Origin: Cellulomonas uda
Lineage (GTDB): Bacteria > Actinomycetota > Actinomycetes > Actinomycetales > Cellulomonadaceae
Length of the DNA: 64,000 nucleotides
Assembly: GCF_006538705.1 (NCBI RefSeq)
Contig: NZ_BJLP01000001.1
Coordinates: 84,401 to 148,400, forward strand
Direction of reading: 5' to 3'
Numbering within the stretch: the stretch's first letter is position 1; every line of letters begins with the position of its first letter. Below are positions 59,780 through 64,000 of the stretch, in pieces. The notes under the pieces were generated by a model that had not been told where the DNA came from, searched no databases, and saw only the letters and a program-made list of their open reading frames with translations. The translations under genes were made by a program, and so were the position numbers.

Positions 59780-61317
59780 TCTACCAGCGCCTCGGGAACC
59801 GGGGGATCCGGCTCGGCACGCTGTTCGCGCGCGGTCACCGCGCGAACCCGCGCGCCCGTGTCGTCACGGACCACGACCTGGACCTGGCACCCGGCCGTCG
59901 GGAGTTCTCGATGGCGGACCTGCAGGCCCTCGTCGAGGACTTCTCGGCCCGGCTGTGGTCCGCGGGCCTGCGCACGGGTGACCAGATCGTCGTCTACAAG
60001 AGCGACAACGTCGACGTGACGCTCCTGGCCTGCGCGTGCGCGCGGATCGGCGTCGTCCCCGTGCTGCTGTCGCCCAAGCTCGAGCCGGCGACGGCGTTCG
60101 CGCTCGTGCAGCGGCTCGGCCGCCCGCACCTGCTGACCGACCCGCGCAAGCTCTCGACGCCGGCGCTGGCCGACGTCGCCGGGCACGTCGCGACGCTGCT
60201 GACGGTCGGGGCGTGGCACGAGGGCGTGGACCTGGTGGCCCTGACGGACCGGCCGCCCGTCCCGGAGGTGGAGGTCTCGCCCGACGCGCCGCTGTTCGTC
60301 ACGCACACGTCGGGCACGACCGGGCTGCCGAAGCTCGCGGTCCACACGCGCCGCACGATGCAGTCGCGCTACCGCCCGCAGTCGCTGTTCGCGCGGCTCG
60401 TGCCGCGCCGCGAGGCGGTCGCGATCCACGTGTCGTTCGTGCACTCGCGGATCTTCACCGCGCTGCCGATCGCGGTGCTGCACGGGCACGACGTCGCGCT
60501 GCTGCGCGAGGACGACCCGGCGGCGGCCGCCGACCTGCTCGCGCGCGTGCGCCCCGGCCTGGTCGAGGCGCACCCGAACACGTTCACGTCGTGGGAGGTG
60601 CTCGCGGACGACCCCGACGGGCCGCTCGCCGACGTGCGCGTGTTCTCGAGCACGTTCGACGCGGCGCACCCGCGGACCGTCGAGGCGATGCTGCACGCCT
60701 CGCGCCGGCGCCGGCCCGTGTACGTGCAGATGTACGGGCAGAGCGAGGTCGGCCCGATCGCGTGGAAGGTGTACGACCGGCGGCGCGGCATGCCCGAGGG
60801 GCGCGACGTGGGCCGCGGCTTCCCGCTGTCCACCGCGATCCGGGTGGTGCCGCGGGACGGCCGCCGGCCGAGCCGTGAGCACCCGGGCGACATCGAGGTC
60901 CGCAGCGACGGGCGCATCGTGACGTACCTCGCCGAGCACGAGCGCTGGCTCGCGCAGGTCCACGACGGGTGGTGGCGCATGGGCGACGTCGGCTACAAGG
61001 ACGCGCGCGGCAACCTGCACCTGCAGGACCGCGAGATCGACCTGATCGACGGCGTGCCGAGCACGCTCGAGGTCGAGGACCGGCTGCTGGTGCGGCTGCC
61101 CGAGGTCGCCGAGATCGTCGTCGTCGAGCTCAGCGAGGGCCCCACCGCGGTGCTGTGCACGCGTGACGGCCGACCGCTCGACCCGACGCGCTGGTCCCTC
61201 GCGTCGCAGGACCTGCCCGTGACGCGCCGCGTGCAGCTCCCGCGCGAGCAGATGCCGACGACGTCGACGACGAAGGTGCGACGCCGCGAGCTCGTCGCCC
61301 TCCTGGAAGGGCGCTGA
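59776..61317 (+). CDS. AMP-dependent acyl/aryl ligase
   Basis: 513 residues from GTG 59776 overlapping the SRPBCC stop. ANL-superfamily core: A3 motif [20 protein letters not shown]5 [17 protein letters not shown]7 [12 protein letters not shown] and A8 [11 protein letters not shown]-terminal catalytic Lys is plausible in [12 protein letters not shown]. It would adenylate a carboxylate, perhaps an anthranilate-type or fatty acid. It precedes the PhzD/PhzE pair, so activation of a hydroxyanthranilate unit or of an acyl decoration is a reasonable guess. Confidence 0.9.
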   Translation: MIYQRLGNRGIRLGTLFARGHRANPRARVVTDHDLDLAPGRREFSMADLQALVEDFSARLWSAGLRTGDQIVVYKSDNVDVTLLACACARIGVVPVLLSPKLEPATAFALVQRLGRPHLLTDPRKLSTPALADVAGHVATLLTVGAWHEGVDLVALTDRPPVPEVEVSPDAPLFVTHTSGTTGLPKLAVHTRRTMQSRYRPQSLFARLVPRREAVAIHVSFVHSRIFTALPIAVLHGHDVALLREDDPAAAADLLARVRPGLVEAHPNTFTSWEVLADDPDGPLADVRVFSSTFDAAHPRTVEAMLHASRRRRPVYVQMYGQSEVGPIAWKVYDRRRGMPEGRDVGRGFPLSTAIRVVPRDGRRPSREHPGDIEVRSDGRIVTYLAEHERWLAQVHDGWWRMGDVGYKDARGNLHLQDREIDLIDGVPSTLEVEDRLLVRLPEVAEIVVVELSEGPTAVLCTRDGRPLDPTRWSLASQDLPVTRRVQLPREQMPTTSTTKVRRRELVALLEGR

Positions 61318-61318
61318 C

Positions 61319-61942
61319 GTGCCGGGACTGCCGACGATGGAGCCGTACACGCTGCCGACGCGCGGCGAGCTCCCCGTCTCGACGATGCCGTGGCGGGTCG
61401 AGGAGGGGCGCGCGGTGCTGCTCGTCCACGACATGCAGCGGTACTTCGTGCGCGGGCTGCCGCAGCCGTTGGCCGACACGCTCGTCGAGCGGGTCGCCGC
61501 GCTGCTCGGCTGGGCGCGGCGCAGCGGTGTCCCGGTGGCGTACACCGCGCAGCCGGGCTCGATGAGCCCGCAGGAGCGCGGCCTGCTCGCGGACGTGTGG
61601 GGTCCGGGCATGCGCGCCGTGCCGGACGACCGCGCGGTCGTCGATGCCCTCGCGCCGCGGGCGCAGGACTGGGTGCTCACGAAGTGGCGCTACAGCGCGT
61701 TCGTGCGCTCACCGCTGCTCGACCGGATGCGCGAGGCGCGGCGTGACCAGCTCGTGGTGTGCGGCGTGTACGCGCACGTCGGTGTGCTCATGACCGCCGC
61801 CGACGCGTTCCAGCACGACATCCAGCCGTTCGTCGTCGGGGACGCGATCGCGGACTTCTCGCTCGCGTACCACCGGCTCGCCCTGGACTGGGCGGCGGAC
61901 CGGTGCGCGGTCGTGACGACCACCGCGGACGTGGTCGGATGA
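61319..61942 (+). CDS. PhzD-like isochorismatase
   Basis: 207 residues from GTG 61319, one base after the ligase stop. Matches PhzD/EntB isochorismatases: METYTLP-like start [19 protein letters not shown], catalytic Asp in [12 protein letters not shown], Lys in [10 protein letters not shown], and [18 protein letters not shown], where Gly replaces the hydrolase Cys. PhzD converts aminodeoxyisochorismate to trans-2,3-dihydro-3-hydroxyanthranilate. The next gene encodes the enzyme making that substrate, which supports PhzD over EntB function. Confidence 0.92.
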   Translation: MPGLPTMEPYTLPTRGELPVSTMPWRVEEGRAVLLVHDMQRYFVRGLPQPLADTLVERVAALLGWARRSGVPVAYTAQPGSMSPQERGLLADVWGPGMRAVPDDRAVVDALAPRAQDWVLTKWRYSAFVRSPLLDRMREARRDQLVVCGVYAHVGVLMTAADAFQHDIQPFVVGDAIADFSLAYHRLALDWAADRCAVVTTTADVVG

Positions 61943-63951
61943 CCGCAGCCGAGCTCCTGGGTGCGCTCCTGGCGGACGGCACCCGCCCGTTCGCGCTCGT
62001 GCACCGGCCCGCGCACGGCGAGGACGTCGTCGACCTGCTCGTCGGTGACGTCCTCGAGGCGCGGCGGCTGCACGACCTCCCGCTGCACGGCACGGCGTGC
62101 AGCCGCCGCGGCCCGGGTGAGTCGCTCGAGTCGCTCGTCGTCGTCCCGTACCGCCAGGTCACCGAGCGCGGCTTCGCGGCGGTCGACGACGACGAGCCGG
62201 TCCTGTGCCTGACGGTCGAGGAGCACCACCGGCTCGCCTGGGCCGACGTGGTGGGCGCGCTGCCGAGCAGGCCCGCGGTCGTCGTCGGGGACTTCGACGT
62301 CACCGACGAGCAGTACGCCGACCTCGTCTCGACGGTCCTGCGCGACGAGATCGACACGGGGTCCGGCGCGAACTTCGTCGTGCACCGCTCGTGGGAGGGC
62401 CACGTCTCGGACGGTCGCACGCCGGTGGTCGCCGCCGCGGCCGCGGTGCGCCGGCTGCTGCTGCGCGAGGCGGGTGCGTACTGGACGTTCGTGATCCACA
62501 CGGGCCCGCGCACGTTCGTCGGCGCGAGCCCCGAGCGGCACGTGACGCTGCGTGCGGGCACGGCCACCATGAACCCGATCAGCGGCACGTACCGCTACCC
62601 CTCGTCGGGGCCCACGTTGGAGGGCGTTCTCGGCTTCCTGGGCGACACCAAGGAGACCGACGAGCTCAACATGGTGCTCGACGAGGAGATCAAGATGATG
62701 TCGCGGCTGTGCCGCGACGTGCACGTGCGCGGCCCGTACCTGCGGGAGATGGCGAGCCTCGCGCACACCGAGTACCTCGTGGAGGGCACGGCCGAGGTGG
62801 ACGTGCCGACGCTGCTGCGCGAGACGATGCTCGCGCCCACGGTCACCGGCAGCCCGATCGAGAACGCGTGCCGGGTGATCGCGGCGCACGAGCGACGCGG
62901 CCGGGGCTACTACAGCGGCTTCGCCGCGCTCGTCGGGCGGGACGCCACGGGCGACGCGAGCGTCGACTCGGCCATCCTCATCCGGACGGCGGACGTGCGT
63001 GCCGACGGTCGCATGACGATCGGGGTGGGTGCGACACTCGTGCGTCACTCCGACCCGTGCGCGGAGGCCGCGGAGACCCGCACCAAGGTCGCGGGCGTGC
63101 TCGGCGGGTTCGACGTGGGGGCCGCGGGCCCGCTCGCGTCGCACCCCGACGTGCTCGCCGCCCTCGACCGCCGTGGGCGGCGGATCGCGGACTTCTGGCG
63201 GCCGGTCGGCGGCGGTCGTCGTCCGAGTGCGCGCTCGTCGGCGGCGGGCAGGACGGGCCGTGCGCCCGGGCGGGTGCTGGTGCTGGACGCGGAGGACACG
63301 TTCACGCACATGCTCGCCTGCCTGCTCACCGACGGCGGGTGGGACACCCGGATCGTGCCCGCGGCCCAGGTCGCGGGGCCGGGGCGGGACCTGGACGCGG
63401 CGCTCGCGGACGCGGACGTCGTCCTGCTCGGGCCGGGTCCGGGTGACCCGCGCGCGGACGACGACGAGCGCGTGCGTGCGCTGCGTGCCGCGGGTTCCCG
63501 GCTGCTGGCGCGCCGCTCGCCGTTCGTCGCGGTGTGCCTGGGGCACCAGGTCACGGCGGGGCTGCTCGGGCTGCGGGTCGTGGCGCACGACTGCGCGCGC
63601 CAGGGCCTGCAGAGCGAGGTCGACCTGTTCGGTGCGCGCGAGACGGTCGGGTTCTACAACAGCTACGTGGCGCAGTCCCATGTCGACTCGTTCGACGTGC
63701 CGGACGTCGGGTACGTCGAGGTGGCCCGCCGCGGGGCCGAGGTGCACGCGCTTCGTGGCCCGTTCTTCTCGACGCTGCAGTTCCACCCCGAGTCGGTGCT
63801 GACGCTCGACGGCGGCCGGCTGCTGCGCGACGCCGTGGCGTGGGCGTACGGGGGCCGGGACGGCGACGCCGGCCCGCGGGGCCGACGATCAGGTGGTCAG
63901 GAGCCCCTCGAGCCGGTCGGCGGCCTCCGCGGCTCCGTCGCGGGCCTGTAG
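61939..63951 (+). CDS. PhzE-like 2-amino-2-deoxyisochorismate synthase (fused chorismate-binding and glutaminase domains)
   Basis: 670 residues from ATG 61939 overlapping the phzD-like stop. N-terminal part [32 protein letters not shown]; chorismate-binding domain (about 95-415) with [33 protein letters not shown] and [23 protein letters not shown]; a type 1 glutamine amidotransferase domain (about 450-640) with nucleophile Cys in [11 protein letters not shown] and FHPES. The fusion order and motifs are those of PhzE rather than TrpEG. The last 20 residues ([20 protein letters not shown]) look unstructured and overlap the converging next gene by 63 bp. Confidence 0.93.
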   Translation: MTAAELLGALLADGTRPFALVHRPAHGEDVVDLLVGDVLEARRLHDLPLHGTACSRRGPGESLESLVVVPYRQVTERGFAAVDDDEPVLCLTVEEHHRLAWADVVGALPSRPAVVVGDFDVTDEQYADLVSTVLRDEIDTGSGANFVVHRSWEGHVSDGRTPVVAAAAAVRRLLLREAGAYWTFVIHTGPRTFVGASPERHVTLRAGTATMNPISGTYRYPSSGPTLEGVLGFLGDTKETDELNMVLDEEIKMMSRLCRDVHVRGPYLREMASLAHTEYLVEGTAEVDVPTLLRETMLAPTVTGSPIENACRVIAAHERRGRGYYSGFAALVGRDATGDASVDSAILIRTADVRADGRMTIGVGATLVRHSDPCAEAAETRTKVAGVLGGFDVGAAGPLASHPDVLAALDRRGRRIADFWRPVGGGRRPSARSSAAGRTGRAPGRVLVLDAEDTFTHMLACLLTDGGWDTRIVPAAQVAGPGRDLDAALADADVVLLGPGPGDPRADDDERVRALRAAGSRLLARRSPFVAVCLGHQVTAGLLGLRVVAHDCARQGLQSEVDLFGARETVGFYNSYVAQSHVDSFDVPDVGYVEVARRGAEVHALRGPFFSTLQFHPESVLTLDGGRLLRDAVAWAYGGRDGDAGPRGRRSGGQEPLEPVGGLRGSVAGL

Positions 63952-64000
63952 CGCGGCGGCCAGCCGGCGGGCGGCCGCCGCGTAGGACGCCTCGGTCAGC
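63889..64000 (-). CDS. C-terminal end of a probable UGT/MGT-type glycosyltransferase (gene continues right)
   Basis: The minus strand from the window edge to TGA 63889 reads [20 protein letters not shown] then [16 protein letters not shown]. The pattern DxxYxxAARRLAxxxxARDGAxxAADxxExLL is the usual last helix of macrolide/natural-product glycosyltransferases. Only 36 codons are visible, so the assignment is tentative. It would fit a glycosylated product of the adjacent cluster. Confidence 0.5.
   Translation of the reverse strand, partial: LTEASYAAAARRLAAALQARDGAAEAADRLEGLLTT

Noticed and set aside
59599..61680. A 693-codon minus-strand frame over the AMP-ligase
   Set aside because: Antisense mirror frame; the plus strand carries the complete set of ANL-superfamily motifs.

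Overview
The window is very GC-rich DNA with dense coding, frequent GTG and some TTG starts, and many 4-bp ATGA/GTGA gene overlaps. This is typical of a high-GC actinobacterium. The mix of plant-cell-wall proteins (an expansin-like protein with a family 2 cellulose-binding module, a GH30 xylanase-type enzyme with CBM2, an SGNH esterase with ricin-type lectin repeats, and the remains of a GH27 alpha-galactosidase), the HspR-controlled dnaK operon and the class Ib nrdHIEF operon points to Cellulomonas or a close relative. The taxon is an inference; no rRNA gene is present.

Layout. 1-7.3 kb: expansin-like gene running off the left edge, a VOC protein and MarR regulator with a scar of a lost WYL-type regulator, a divergent isochorismatase-fold hydrolase, a thioredoxin / small Cys-rich protein / rhodanese lipoprotein set behind a CsoR/CstR-like operator, a GNAT, a decapitated GH27 gene, and an ArsR-SRPBCC pair. 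7.3-16.3 kb: SQR-like flavoprotein, maltose-type acetyltransferase, TetR, membrane protein, divergent SGNH and GH30 genes around a perfect lac-type palindrome, then a MarR-controlled epoxide-hydrolase-like gene and a PNPOx-family gene.

16.3-27 kb is an accessory patch of small unknown genes and broken genes (a FAD monooxygenase with two frameshifts, a truncated TetR, a frameshifted small gene). It is interspersed with five same-orientation copies of a TGTAGGAACT repeat and also holds a MerR / rhodanese / arsenite-permease-like set, a lone AbiEi-type antitoxin and a TmrB-like ATPase. 27-33.8 kb: an XRE regulator with a 33-bp palindrome diverges from a seven-gene redox/efflux operon.

34-38.3 kb: dnaK-grpE-dnaJ-hspR with two HAIR operators. 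38.4-50.9 kb: FGGY kinase, GlxA-type regulator and MFS pair, a bacteriophytochrome fused to a PP2C phosphatase, a DrrAB-like ABC exporter preceded by 11-bp-period direct repeats, and a 1085-residue AfsR/SARP-type regulator that may bind them. 51-56 kb: nrdH-nrdI-nrdE, then a free-standing GIY-YIG homing endonuclease gene, then nrdF, all behind two NrdR boxes. 56-64 kb: F420/NADP-oxidoreductase-like gene, a fascin-domain protein, a quinone-oxidoreductase-like gene, then the start of a secondary-metabolite cluster: SRPBCC, AMP-ligase, PhzD-like isochorismatase, PhzE-like fused aminodeoxyisochorismate synthase and the tail of a glycosyltransferase. Together these suggest a phenazine or 3-hydroxyanthranilate-derived product.

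The best leads are the homing endonuclease inside the nrd operon, the PhzE/PhzD cluster, the phytochrome-PP2C switch, the SARP repeat array, the sulfur-stress operon and the dispersed repeat family.
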